DNA from: Anaerolineae bacterium
GTDB lineage: Bacteria > Chloroflexota > Anaerolineae > Fen-1058
DNA length: 42,453 nt
Direction: 5' to 3'
Assembly (NCBI GenBank): GCA_003154115.1
Contig: PMCF01000159.1
Coordinates: 1 to 42,453 of the forward strand
Shown here: positions 24,112-31,685 of the stretch, one piece after another
How positions within the stretch are numbered: the stretch's first letter is position 1
How the letters are laid out: the number at the start of each line of letters is the position of its first letter
Translations under genes and position numbers: made by a program
The notes under the pieces: model-generated
Told to the model about the DNA's origin: nothing
Databases searched by the model: none
What the model saw: only the letters and a program-made list of their open reading frames with translations

Positions 24112-24888
24112 CTAGCGTCGCACAAATGCCTCGACAAATGAATCGGCCATGCGACGGGGACTGCCGCTCATAATCCCTTCACGCCCTTCGAACTTCGCCT
24201 GGACTTCAATGCCGTTGCGCGTAATTTCATATTGGCGAATGTCCTTGGCATGATCGCTGCCGCGCAGTTTGAGCACTAATAGGGCTTTGCGCACGGCGCT
24301 TTCAATTTCCACATAACGCAGCATCACGTACGAGTCGGCCACAAAGGCCACGTCCTCTTCCGGGCTTTCCAGCTCGCCAATCAACGCGCTGCTCTCACGC
24401 GTGAGCAGACTGGTCAACCCTTCACGCTTCAATGAGTTGATGAAGCCATAGAGCATGCCGCGGCGAGGAACCGGGTCGTCGCTCAACCGATCGAAGTGGG
24501 ACAAGCTATCCACCAAAATGCGCTGCGCCCCGATCTCTTTGATCATCGCCTGAATGCGCCCGTCTACTCCGCCTAAATCGGAATAGCTCACTTCCGGGCT
24601 GGTCATGATCACCCGCAGCTTGTCGGCCTTTTCCAGCGCGCGAAAATCCCAGCCGAAGTTGGCCGCATCGCCGTAATACTGCTGGGCAAACTCTTCAAAC
24701 GTCAGAATCAGGCCCGGCTGATTGAACTGCGTAATGCCATTATAAATGAACTGCATGCCTAACGTCGTCTTGCCCGTACCAGGCGCACCTTCCACCAAGT
24801 TAGCGGACTGGCTCAAAAAGCCGCCGTTCAGCATGTCATCCAGACCGGGAATGCCGGTTTTAATACGTTCCATCGCTTCTTGCTCCAT
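24112..24888 (-). CDS. single-domain KaiC/RAD55-like RecA-superfamily ATPase
   Basis: This 258-aa protein starts with the KaiC-family opening RIKTGIPGLDDMLNGG. It has a Walker A GAPGTGKT at 34-41, the catalytic-Glu segment LTFEE at 62-66, and Walker B RILVDS at 123-128. The C-terminal strand set (RKALLVLKLRGSDHAKDIRQYEI and TRNGIEV) is typical of KaiC-like proteins. Cyanobacterial KaiC has two such domains; this has one, and no kaiA or kaiB is nearby. Such ATPases are usually signalling or DNA-related, with roles often unknown. It lies 75 bp downstream of a winged-helix gene that overlaps secA. The start is ATG 24888; ATG 24873 is an alternative. Confidence 0.85.
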   Translation of the reverse strand: MEQEAMERIKTGIPGLDDMLNGGFLSQSANLVEGAPGTGKTTLGMQFIYNGITQFNQPGLILTFEEFAQQYYGDAANFGWDFRALEKADKLRVIMTSPEVSYSDLGGVDGRIQAMIKEIGAQRILVDSLSHFDRLSDDPVPRRGMLYGFINSLKREGLTSLLTRESSALIGELESPEEDVAFVADSYVMLRYVEIESAVRKALLVLKLRGSDHAKDIRQYEITRNGIEVQAKFEGREGIMSGSPRRMADSFVEAFVRR

Positions 24889-24963
24889 ATATCAAGCACC
24901 AGGCAAACTTGCCTGACGCGCCAGCAGGCCCGTGTCAGGCCCGGCGTTCAACGGGACCGCTGA

Positions 24964-25404
24964 CTAGCGCGTGCCGCGAATGAGATGATAAATCGCTTTC
25001 ACGCGGAACTGGCGATCATCACTGGCCGACACAAAGTGCTTGATCTTTTCGCGCACCTGAGTGTCTTTGGTCAACGAGTAGACGGTCAGATTGCCCGCAC
25101 TGTGCAATTCCAACACGCCCGATCGGACCAAATCTTCCAGGTCGCTTTTGATCACGGCCGCGTCACGCCCGATGTAGCGCGCGATATTATCGATCGTATC
25201 GGTGGTGTGCGGATTCTCGAAGAAAAAGATGACGAGATCCCACTTGATGAACGAATTGACCGTGGTCTTGAGGAACTCCAGAACCTCCGGATCCATATCG
25301 TCCATCAGCCGTCGCGACAGATCGCCCGTGCCGGGCAGCCCGGAATGTTTGCGCGGATTGGCAGGGTTCCACTTGGATAGGTTGTTAGGATCAGAGTCGC
25401 TCAT
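24964..25404 (-). CDS. winged-helix protein between secA and the KaiC-like gene
   Basis: This 146-aa protein has an unstructured N-terminus of about 35 residues rich in Asn/Pro. A helical segment follows (VLEFLKTTVNSFIKWDLVIFFFENP), then a winged-helix-like core: TIDNIARYIGRDAAVIKSDLEDLVRSGVLELHS and the wing TVYSLTKD. It ends in a helix with basic residues. I recognise the fold, not a named family. Its start codon overlaps the SecA stop (ATGA), so it is co-translated with SecA. The KaiC-like gene follows after 75 bp with a short palindrome (24900-24915) in the gap. A DNA-binding or protein-adaptor role for the ATPase is inferred from position. Confidence 0.72.
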   Translation of the reverse strand: MSDSDPNNLSKWNPANPRKHSGLPGTGDLSRRLMDDMDPEVLEFLKTTVNSFIKWDLVIFFFENPHTTDTIDNIARYIGRDAAVIKSDLEDLVRSGVLELHSAGNLTVYSLTKDTQVREKIKHFVSASDDRQFRVKAIYHLIRGTR

Positions 25405-28313
25405 TTTCGCTGCTTGATGGGTGTGCCGGTCTTGGCCGCACTGACCGCCTTACCGGTCGGCAGTGCGGTGGCGCCCGACGCACCGTGGCAATGTTTATAC
25501 TTCTTCCCACTGCCGCACGGGCAAGGATCATTGCGGCCCACGGTCTCATCCGCCACCTTCCGTACCGGTTGGCGGCCCTTGCCACTGCTGCTTGCCGTAT
25601 TCACGCTCAGCCGCTTCGGCTGCGGCGTGGGTGCGGACTGCGCAGGTTGAACTCGATAGATGTCACGGGCGACCTGGCTGCGAATGGACGCCAGCATGTC
25701 GTCATACGTCTCGGCCGCTTCCCGCTTGTAAGCCACCACTGGATTCTGCTGGCCGAAGGCCCGCAAGCCAATGCCTTCGCGCAGCGCATCCAGATCGGTC
25801 AAATGCCGAACCCAGTGATTATCCACCGCGCGCAGCAGCGTGATGCGCTCGGCCTGCGGCATCAAGTCGCCGAGTTGCCGCATTTTTTCGGTGTAGGCGG
25901 TTTCGGCGTATGCCACCAACTGCTCTTCAATCTCATCCGGCTTGTGATCACGCCAGTCATCGGGTGTCAACGCGGCGGGCAGCGGAATCAAACCGCGCGC
26001 CGCAATCATCAAAGCACTTAAATCATACGCGTCGATCGCGCCTTGCGTATGCTCAGCCACCAACGAATGCACATCATCGGTGATCATATCCATGATGATG
26101 GGTTTCAGGTTCTGCTCGCTTAGCATCTTGCGGCGCTGCGCGTAAATGACATTGCGCTGCGTGTTGACCACATCGTCGTATTCCAGCACATGCTTGCGGA
26201 TGTCAAAGTTATAACCTTCCACCCGCACCTGCGACTGCTCGATCGACTTGCTGAGCAGCGAATGCTCCAGCGGCTGATCGTCTTCAAATTTGGCCCAGTC
26301 CATCACGCCCTTAATGCGATCGCCGCCGAAGCGCCGCATCAATTCATCCTCGATCGAAACGTAGAAGCGGCTTGAGCCGGGATCGCCCTGGCGGCCCGCG
26401 CGCCCGCGCAGCTGATTATCGATCCGGCGCGCCTCGTGCCGCTCGGTGCCGATGATGTGCAGCCCGCCGAGCGCGACCACCTTTTCCCGATCGGCCTCCG
26501 TCTGCTTCTTCGCTTCCGCCAAGGCCGCGTCCCAATCCTCCGGCGCGACCTGGGTCAGATCGATGCCTTTCTTGCGCAGGATTTCGCGCGCGATGCCTTC
26601 GGGATTGCCGCCGAGCAGAATGTCGACACCGCGCCCGGCCATATTCGTCGCGACGGTTACGGCGCCCGATCGGCCCGCCTGCGCGATGTAGGTCGCTTCC
26701 TTTTCATGCTCCTTGGCATTCAAGACGTTATGCGGAACACCGCGCCGCTTCAGCATGCCCGACAACATCTCGGACGTTTCGATTGCCACCGTACCCAGCA
26801 ACACCGGGTGGCCCTGCTGGTTCAGTTCCGCCACTTCGTCAACCACGGCTTTGAACTTGCCCGGCATCGTCTTGAAGATCAGATCCGGGTTGTCGGTGCG
26901 CACCATCGGGCGATGCGTCGGGATGATGGCAACGTCCAGGTTATAAATCTTCTGGAATTCTTCTTCTTCCGTCTTGGCCGTGCCCGTCATGCCCGCCAGC
27001 TTGCGGTACATGCGGAAATAATTCTGGAACGTGATCGTCGCGTACGTCAGGCTTTCCCGCTGAACGTTGACGCCTTCCTTCGCCTCGATCGCCTGGTGCA
27101 GCCCTTCGCTGTAACGACGACCATACATCAACCGGCCGGTGAACTCGTCGACGATGATCACTTCGCCGTCTTTGACGATGTAGTCCTTGTCGCGCTTGTA
27201 AATCACGTTGGCGCGCAGGGCATTATCGAGATACGGAATCCACTCAAAATGTTCCGTGTCGTACAGATTGTCGACGCTCAGCATCCGCTCGATCTTCTCG
27301 ATGCCGCCCTCGGTGAGCGTGACCCCGCGCGTCTTGTGCTCGATGACGTAATCGCCATCCGGCTCTTCGGCCTCGTCGTCGCTGGAGGACTGGAGGCGGC
27401 GCACCACTTCCGAGAACTTGCCGTACAGATCGCTCGACTCTTCCGCCGGGCCGGAGATGATCAAGGGCGTGCGCGCTTCGTCGATCAGGATGTTATCCAC
27501 TTCGTCGACGATGGCATAGTGCAAATCGCGCTGCGCGCACTGCGCCAAGTCCCATACCATATTATCACGAAGATAGTCAAAACCAAATTCGTTGTTGGTG
27601 CCGTACGTGAGGTCGGCCAGATAGGCTTCGCGGCGCGACACGGGCCGCAGATGATTGTAGCGATCGTCTTGCGACTTCACGCTGGGATCGAACAAGAACG
27701 CCGACTCGTGTTGAATCACGCCGACGGTCAGCCCCAGGGCGTGATAGATCGGTCCCATCCATTGCACGCCGACCTTGGACAGGTAGTCGTTGGGCGTGAC
27801 CAGATGAGCGCCATGTCCGGCCAGCGCATTGAGATAGAGCGGCAGCGTGGCGACCAACGTCTTGCCTTCGCCCGTCTTCATTTCGGCAATCTGCCCGCCG
27901 TGCAACACCGCCCCGCCGATCAACTGCACGTCGAAGTGCCGCAAACCGATCGTGCGTTTGGAGGCCTCGCGCACCGCGGCAAAAGCCTGCGGCATGAATT
28001 CGGCCAGCAGCACGTTGACCGCCTTGAAGTATTCGTCTTCGACCTTCTTAACGTCGTAATCCAGCTGCCGCCGTTGATCGAGATCGTCTTCGGTTTGCAC
28101 TGAGTTGCGCGCCTCTTCCCAGCGCGCGCGCTGCTCCTGCAGCGACTCGCGCAGGTCCTCGCGAAACTCGGCCGTGACGCCGCGCAGTTCTTCCTCCGAC
28201 ATACGTTCATATTCGGCTTCCAGCGCGTTGACTTCATCCACCAGCGCTTGATACTTCGCCATGGTCTTCTGCGCCGGATCACCGGTAAACTTCGAAACAA
28301 TTGACTTGAACAT
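25401..28313 (-). CDS. secA: preprotein translocase ATPase SecA
   Basis: This 970-aa motor drives proteins through SecYEG. Walker A is MKTGEGKT at 145-152. The DEAD-box region reads AIVDEVDN, and the preprotein cross-linking region, second RecA domain (TNMAGRGVDILLGGNP, RGRAGRQGDPGSS) and helical scaffold follow in order. The C-terminal zinc site is present (CPCGSGKKYKHC), so SecB- or ribosome-type interactions are possible. An insert of about 35 residues near 56-98 (acidic/basic coiled stretch) and another near 200 (DPSVKSQDDRYNHLRP) lengthen it relative to E. coli SecA (901 aa). A Lys/Ala/Thr tail of 25 residues follows the zinc site. The ATG at 28313 gives the usual MFKSIVSKFTG start. It is preceded by an AT-rich repeat. 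Confidence 0.97.
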   Translation of the reverse strand: MFKSIVSKFTGDPAQKTMAKYQALVDEVNALEAEYERMSEEELRGVTAEFREDLRESLQEQRARWEEARNSVQTEDDLDQRRQLDYDVKKVEDEYFKAVNVLLAEFMPQAFAAVREASKRTIGLRHFDVQLIGGAVLHGGQIAEMKTGEGKTLVATLPLYLNALAGHGAHLVTPNDYLSKVGVQWMGPIYHALGLTVGVIQHESAFLFDPSVKSQDDRYNHLRPVSRREAYLADLTYGTNNEFGFDYLRDNMVWDLAQCAQRDLHYAIVDEVDNILIDEARTPLIISGPAEESSDLYGKFSEVVRRLQSSSDDEAEEPDGDYVIEHKTRGVTLTEGGIEKIERMLSVDNLYDTEHFEWIPYLDNALRANVIYKRDKDYIVKDGEVIIVDEFTGRLMYGRRYSEGLHQAIEAKEGVNVQRESLTYATITFQNYFRMYRKLAGMTGTAKTEEEEFQKIYNLDVAIIPTHRPMVRTDNPDLIFKTMPGKFKAVVDEVAELNQQGHPVLLGTVAIETSEMLSGMLKRRGVPHNVLNAKEHEKEATYIAQAGRSGAVTVATNMAGRGVDILLGGNPEGIAREILRKKGIDLTQVAPEDWDAALAEAKKQTEADREKVVALGGLHIIGTERHEARRIDNQLRGRAGRQGDPGSSRFYVSIEDELMRRFGGDRIKGVMDWAKFEDDQPLEHSLLSKSIEQSQVRVEGYNFDIRKHVLEYDDVVNTQRNVIYAQRRKMLSEQNLKPIIMDMITDDVHSLVAEHTQGAIDAYDLSALMIAARGLIPLPAALTPDDWRDHKPDEIEEQLVAYAETAYTEKMRQLGDLMPQAERITLLRAVDNHWVRHLTDLDALREGIGLRAFGQQNPVVAYKREAAETYDDMLASIRSQVARDIYRVQPAQSAPTPQPKRLSVNTASSSGKGRQPVRKVADETVGRNDPCPCGSGKKYKHCHGASGATALPTGKAVSAAKTGTPIKQRK

Positions 28314-28321
28314 CTAAACCT

Positions 28322-28381
28322 GATTTCTGATTGTTGATTTGTGATTTCTGATTGTCGATTTGAAATCAACAATCAGAAATC
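28322..28381. repeat. AATCAGAAATCAACAATC-type intergenic repeat with inverted copy
   Basis: GATTTCTGATTGTTGATTT (28322-28340) is followed by a near-direct copy (28342-28360). An exact inverted copy then occurs at 28363-28381, so the region can form a long AT-rich hairpin. It fills the 80-bp gap between prs and secA. The same words form the 3' end of the membrane-protein gene at 15285-15316. Confidence 0.75.
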
Positions 28382-28393
28382 TGCAATCATAAA

Positions 28394-29368
28394 TTATTCA
28401 TTAAACATCTGCCCCACCGACATGCCCTCATGCGTGCGCAAGATCACTTCGCTCAACAACGGCGCGACCGAGAGTACCGTCACATTCGGCAGACGCTTCT
28501 CGGCGGGCAGCGGCACGCTGTTCGTCGTGATGATCTCCTTGATGGGCAAGGCCCGCAAGCGATCGACCGCCGGCGGCGAGAGCAGCGGGTGCGTGAAGCA
28601 CAGGTAAATGTCACCCGCGCCGCTCGCTTTCAAAATATTCACCGCGCCGCTCATCGAACCGGCGGTGTCCACTTCATCGTCGACCAGGATCACCGACTTA
28701 CCAGCCACATCGCCGATGACCGTCAACGACTGCGCTTTGGCGTCATTGCCCGTGCGGCGTTTCTCGATGAAGGCCATCGGCAAATTCAACTTCTGCGCGA
28801 AGTTGCGTCCCTTCTTGGCAAAGCCCAGATCGGCCGTCACGACCACCGCCCCACCCGGCTGGCGCTCCAGGTGCTTGGCCAGCATGAAATCGCTCAGCAG
28901 ATGAAACGTGCTCACTTCGTCGCCGGGAATGCTGAAGAAACCCTGGATTTGTCCGGCGTGCAGATCGAGCGTCATGAACCGATCGGCGCCCGCCGTCTTC
29001 ACTAAATCCGCCAGTAACCGCGCCGTGATCGGCACCCGCGGCTGATCTTTTTTATCGCTGCGGCCATACGCAAAGTAGGGCATCACCGCCGTGATACGTC
29101 CCGCATTCGCCCGCTTCACCGTATCGAGCAGAATCAGCAGTTCGAGGATGTTGTGGCTGACCGGCGCGGTCAGCGTTTGAATGACGAAGACATCTTTGCC
29201 GCGTACACTGGCCAGCAGTCGCACAAAAATGTTGTCATTCGGAAAGCGGATGATCTCGCGCGGGCTAATGGCAATGCCCAGACATTCGCCAATTTCCTCG
29301 GCGAAGTCCGGACACGACGTTCCGGCAAACACGCGAATATCCCCGTAAGTACGAACATTGTGAGTCAT
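28394..29368 (-). CDS. prs: ribose-phosphate pyrophosphokinase (PRPP synthetase), slightly divergent
   Basis: This 324-aa enzyme makes PRPP from ribose 5-phosphate and ATP for nucleotide, His and Trp synthesis. Recognisable are PYFAYGRSDKKDQPR (flexible ATP loop, 97-111), TLDLHAGQIQGFF (133-145), the KRR of the catalytic flexible loop (203-205) and the PRPP-binding VILVDDEVDTAGSM (226-239). The segment usually reading SPDVGGVKRA is TADLGFAKKG here, which is unusual. The start at 29368 has GGAAGG 7 bp upstream and fits the family; the frame is open 16 codons further. It lies 17 bp after the phosphatase gene on the same strand and may share its transcript. Confidence 0.93.
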   Translation of the reverse strand: MTHNVRTYGDIRVFAGTSCPDFAEEIGECLGIAISPREIIRFPNDNIFVRLLASVRGKDVFVIQTLTAPVSHNILELLILLDTVKRANAGRITAVMPYFAYGRSDKKDQPRVPITARLLADLVKTAGADRFMTLDLHAGQIQGFFSIPGDEVSTFHLLSDFMLAKHLERQPGGAVVVTADLGFAKKGRNFAQKLNLPMAFIEKRRTGNDAKAQSLTVIGDVAGKSVILVDDEVDTAGSMSGAVNILKASGAGDIYLCFTHPLLSPPAVDRLRALPIKEIITTNSVPLPAEKRLPNVTVLSVAPLLSEVILRTHEGMSVGQMFNE

Positions 29369-29385
29369 GCAGTGCCTTCCAAAAC

Positions 29386-30006
29386 TCAACGAGCCTGGCC
29401 ATTCAGCACATGGCAAGTGTTGTTCAAGTAATGAATGTGAAACGCGCCGTCGCGCACTTCCACTAAACTCAACGACGTATTCCCAAAGTGAAACGGATGC
29501 CGCCGGTTCAAGTCCAGCCCCAGCATGGCGGTCAGATAAACCCCAAAGGTGCCACCATGCGCGACCACGACGACTTGTTCGGCAGGATGCTGGGCCGTGA
29601 TGTCTTGCACCGCCGACATGACCCGCGCCGCAAAATTGACGCGCCCCTCACTGCCCGTCACGGGTACCGCCCACGGATCTTCCAACCAGCGGCCGGCAAA
29701 CTCAGGGTGATTCTCCACCACATCGTTCCAGGTAGAGCCGCTAATCACGCCGAAGTCATACTCCATCAAGCGCGGGTCAAGCTTCACCGGTAAATTGAAA
29801 CGGGCCGCAATCGCCTCGGCGGTGACTTTAGCGCGCAGCAAAGGGCTGCTGTAGATCGCCGCCACCGTTTCATCCGCTAGTCGATCGGCGATACGTTGTG
29901 CCTGTTGCAGTCCGATCTCATCCAGCTGAATATCGATCTGACCTTGAATTCGTCCGGCGGCATTCCATTCCGATTGGCCGTGCCGCACCAATAATAATCG
30001 CGTCAT
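29386..30006 (-). CDS. histidine phosphatase family protein (phosphoglycerate mutase-like)
   Basis: This 206-aa protein opens LLLVRHGQSEWN, with the phospho-accepting His9 in the RHG motif. It has GLQQAQRIADRL, IYSSPLLRAKVTAEAIA and, near the end, VVVVAHGGTFGVYL with the second catalytic His. The size fits the broad branch that includes cofactor-dependent phosphoglycerate mutase-like phosphatases, alpha-ribazole phosphatase (CobC) and others; these cannot be separated safely by sequence. The neighbouring B12 genes make a cobalamin-related role thinkable but unproven. The start codon overlaps the MeaB stop by 4 bp. Confidence 0.88.
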   Translation of the reverse strand: MTRLLLVRHGQSEWNAAGRIQGQIDIQLDEIGLQQAQRIADRLADETVAAIYSSPLLRAKVTAEAIAARFNLPVKLDPRLMEYDFGVISGSTWNDVVENHPEFAGRWLEDPWAVPVTGSEGRVNFAARVMSAVQDITAQHPAEQVVVVAHGGTFGVYLTAMLGLDLNRRHPFHFGNTSLSLVEVRDGAFHIHYLNNTCHVLNGQAR

Positions 30007-31040
30007 GCCAGGAGTTGTTCCGCTGCCGAGTAGGGATCGATCTCGCGCGCGGCAATACGATCGACGACGAGCTCGAGTTGTGCCATGCTGGTTGTCTGCA
30101 ACAAACGATTAAACAGCGCCTCACGCAAAATTGTCTCCAGTTCCAGCGCCGCGCGCATCCGTCCGCGTTGTTGCCCGTCAGGATGCTCGCCCAAATACGC
30201 GCGATGGTGAGCAATCGCCTCCATCAATTCTTCGAGGCCCTTACTCTCCGACGCAATGGTCTTCACGATCGGCGGACGCCAACGCTCTTCACGGGGACTG
30301 GTCGGTTGAACGGTCATCAGCCGACCGTGATGCAATATCGTGCTCGACGATTTTCCCAAATCGATCATGGTATGCAGCGCATTGACCGTGCTCTGCACGC
30401 CATCCCGATCGGCCTTATTGACCACCAGAATATCGGCAATCTCCAGGATGCCGGCCTTGATCGCTTGCACTTCATCGCCCAGGCCGGGTGCTTCGACGAC
30501 GATCACCGTATCGGCGGTGCGCGCAATATCAATCTCGCTTTGTCCGGCGCCCACGGTTTCAATCAGGACCAGTTGAAACCCGGCGGCATCCAGTATTTTG
30601 ACCACATCAGTCGTGGCGCGCGCCAGGCCGCCTAAGCTGCCACGGGTCGCCATCGAGCGGATGAAGACGCCCGCATCGCCGGACAGATCACGCATCCGAA
30701 TCCGATCGCCCAACACCGCGCCGCCGGAAAACGGCGAAGTCGGATCGACGGCGACAATCCCGACGGTAATCTCGGGATGATGCCGGCGCGTGTACTTGGC
30801 AATCTCGCTCACCAGCGTGCTCTTGCCGGTACCGGGGGCGCCGGTCACGCCGATGATCTGAGCCTGGCCCGTGCGGGGATAAATCAAAGACAAGGCCGAC
30901 CACGCCGCCGATCCGCCTTCTTCCACACGGCTGATCAAGCGGGACAACGCCCGTCGATCGCCTTGCACGGCCCGATCGACTAACGCGGGAATGGCGTCAG
31001 GCAGTTTGGAATTGACCACGAATAAACTCGACGACGGCAT
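30003..31040 (-). CDS. meaB: MeaB/ArgK-type G3E GTPase, chaperone of methylmalonyl-CoA mutase
   Basis: This 345-aa protein contains Walker [10 protein letters not shown] at 67-75, the [21 protein letters not shown] segment (switch-type motif) and [22 protein letters not shown] and the NKAD base-specificity motif (VVNKADRDG) follow. MeaB protects B12-dependent acyl-CoA mutases and gates delivery of adenosylcobalamin. The ATG at 31040 overlaps the upstream B12-domain gene by 44 bp; GTG at 31019 would shorten the overlap slightly. The overlap and the B12-binding partner strongly support the assignment. The C-terminal dimerisation arm is present. Confidence 0.93.
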   Translation of the reverse strand: MPSSSLFVVNSKLPDAIPALVDRAVQGDRRALSRLISRVEEGGSAAWSALSLIYPRTGQAQIIGVTGAPGTGKSTLVSEIAKYTRRHHPEITVGIVAVDPTSPFSGGAVLGDRIRMRDLSGDAGVFIRSMATRGSLGGLARATTDVVKILDAAGFQLVLIETVGAGQSEIDIARTADTVIVVEAPGLGDEVQAIKAGILEIADILVVNKADRDGVQSTVNALHTMIDLGKSSSTILHHGRLMTVQPTSPREERWRPPIVKTIASESKGLEELMEAIAHHRAYLGEHPDGQQRGRMRAALELETILREALFNRLLQTTSMAQLELVVDRIAAREIDPYSAAEQLLA

Positions 31041-31395
31041 CCGTATTAGTGCCCGGCCCGAAGACGGCCGCCACTCCGGCCTCCTTCAGGGGTGCCAGAT
31101 CTTCATCGGGAATGATACCACCCGCAAACACCAGCACATCCTCCAAACCCTTTTCCCGCAAACAAGCGACGACGCGCGGCAGCAACGTCAGATGGGCTCC
31201 CGATAAAATCGATAAGCCCACCGCATCGACATCTTCCTGCAAGGCTGCTTCGGCGATCATTTCGGGCGTCTGGCGCAGACCGGTGTAGATGACTTCCATG
31301 CCCGCATCGCGCAGAGCACGGGCGATGACCTTCGCACCCCGATCGTGCCCGTCTAAACCAGGTTTGGCAATGATGATTCGAATCTTTTTTTCCAT
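30997..31395 (-). CDS. stand-alone B12-binding domain, methylmalonyl-CoA mutase small-chain type
   Basis: This 132-aa protein is a complete cobalamin-binding Rossmann-like domain. [10 protein letters not shown] at 11-20 carries the DxHxxG motif (His17 is the lower axial cobalt ligand). GLSILSGAH and [12 protein letters not shown] supply the other cofactor-pocket loops. It matches the C-terminal domain (about 130 aa) of acyl-CoA mutases or the separately encoded small subunit. The catalytic TIM-barrel subunit is not in this window. The frame opens at 31404, but MEKKIRI at 31395 is the family start. It is the first gene of a long minus-strand run and overlaps meaB. Confidence 0.92.
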   Translation of the reverse strand: MEKKIRIIIAKPGLDGHDRGAKVIARALRDAGMEVIYTGLRQTPEMIAEAALQEDVDAVGLSILSGAHLTLLPRVVACLREKGLEDVLVFAGGIIPDEDLAPLKEAGVAAVFGPGTNTDAVVEFIRGQFQTA

Positions 31396-31472
31396 GCGCT
31401 GCAACCTTCGCGCTAAGACAAATACTGCCGCCTACGCTTTTATCGATTCCACTTATGGTATAGTGCGTGACG

Positions 31473-31501
31473 ATTATACAACACGGAGCACAGGGTCGCA
31501 A
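31473..31501 (-). promoter_or_regulatory. sigma70-type promoter of the B12/MeaB operon
   Basis: On the minus strand TTGCGA (31501-31496), a 17-bp spacer and TATAAT (31478-31473). Predicted leader is about 70 nt to the ATG at 31395. Confidence 0.65.
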
Positions 31502-31575
31502 ACATTCCGCCCGCCGTACTGAATATGAGCATTACCGTCAGACCACCCTCTTCCCCGTGATGCCACAGTCCTTGT

Positions 31576-31604
31576 TTTACAAATGCCAGTGCCTATGCTA
31601 AAAT
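31576..31604 (+). promoter_or_regulatory. promoter of the multi-TM sensor kinase
   Basis: TTTACA (31576-31581), 17 bp, TAAAAT (31599-31604). It lies about 80 bp before the ATG at 31686, in a spacer of about 290 bp shared with the divergent B12 operon. Confidence 0.5.
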
Positions 31605-31685
31605 CAACCAGAATTCAACTGTCTAACATTGCTGTACGGCTTTTCGTGTAACAATTTACTAACTGATCTTTAATCACTATTACCT

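Noticed and set aside
24112..24888. Circadian clock KaiC
   Set aside because: Only one RecA-type domain is present and no kaiA or kaiB; the general KaiC/RAD55-like label is safer.
26436..28103. 555-aa open frame on the + strand
   Set aside because: It lies entirely antisense to secA, has His/Arg-rich shadow composition and no SD or family motif. Long antisense frames are common in this GC-rich DNA.
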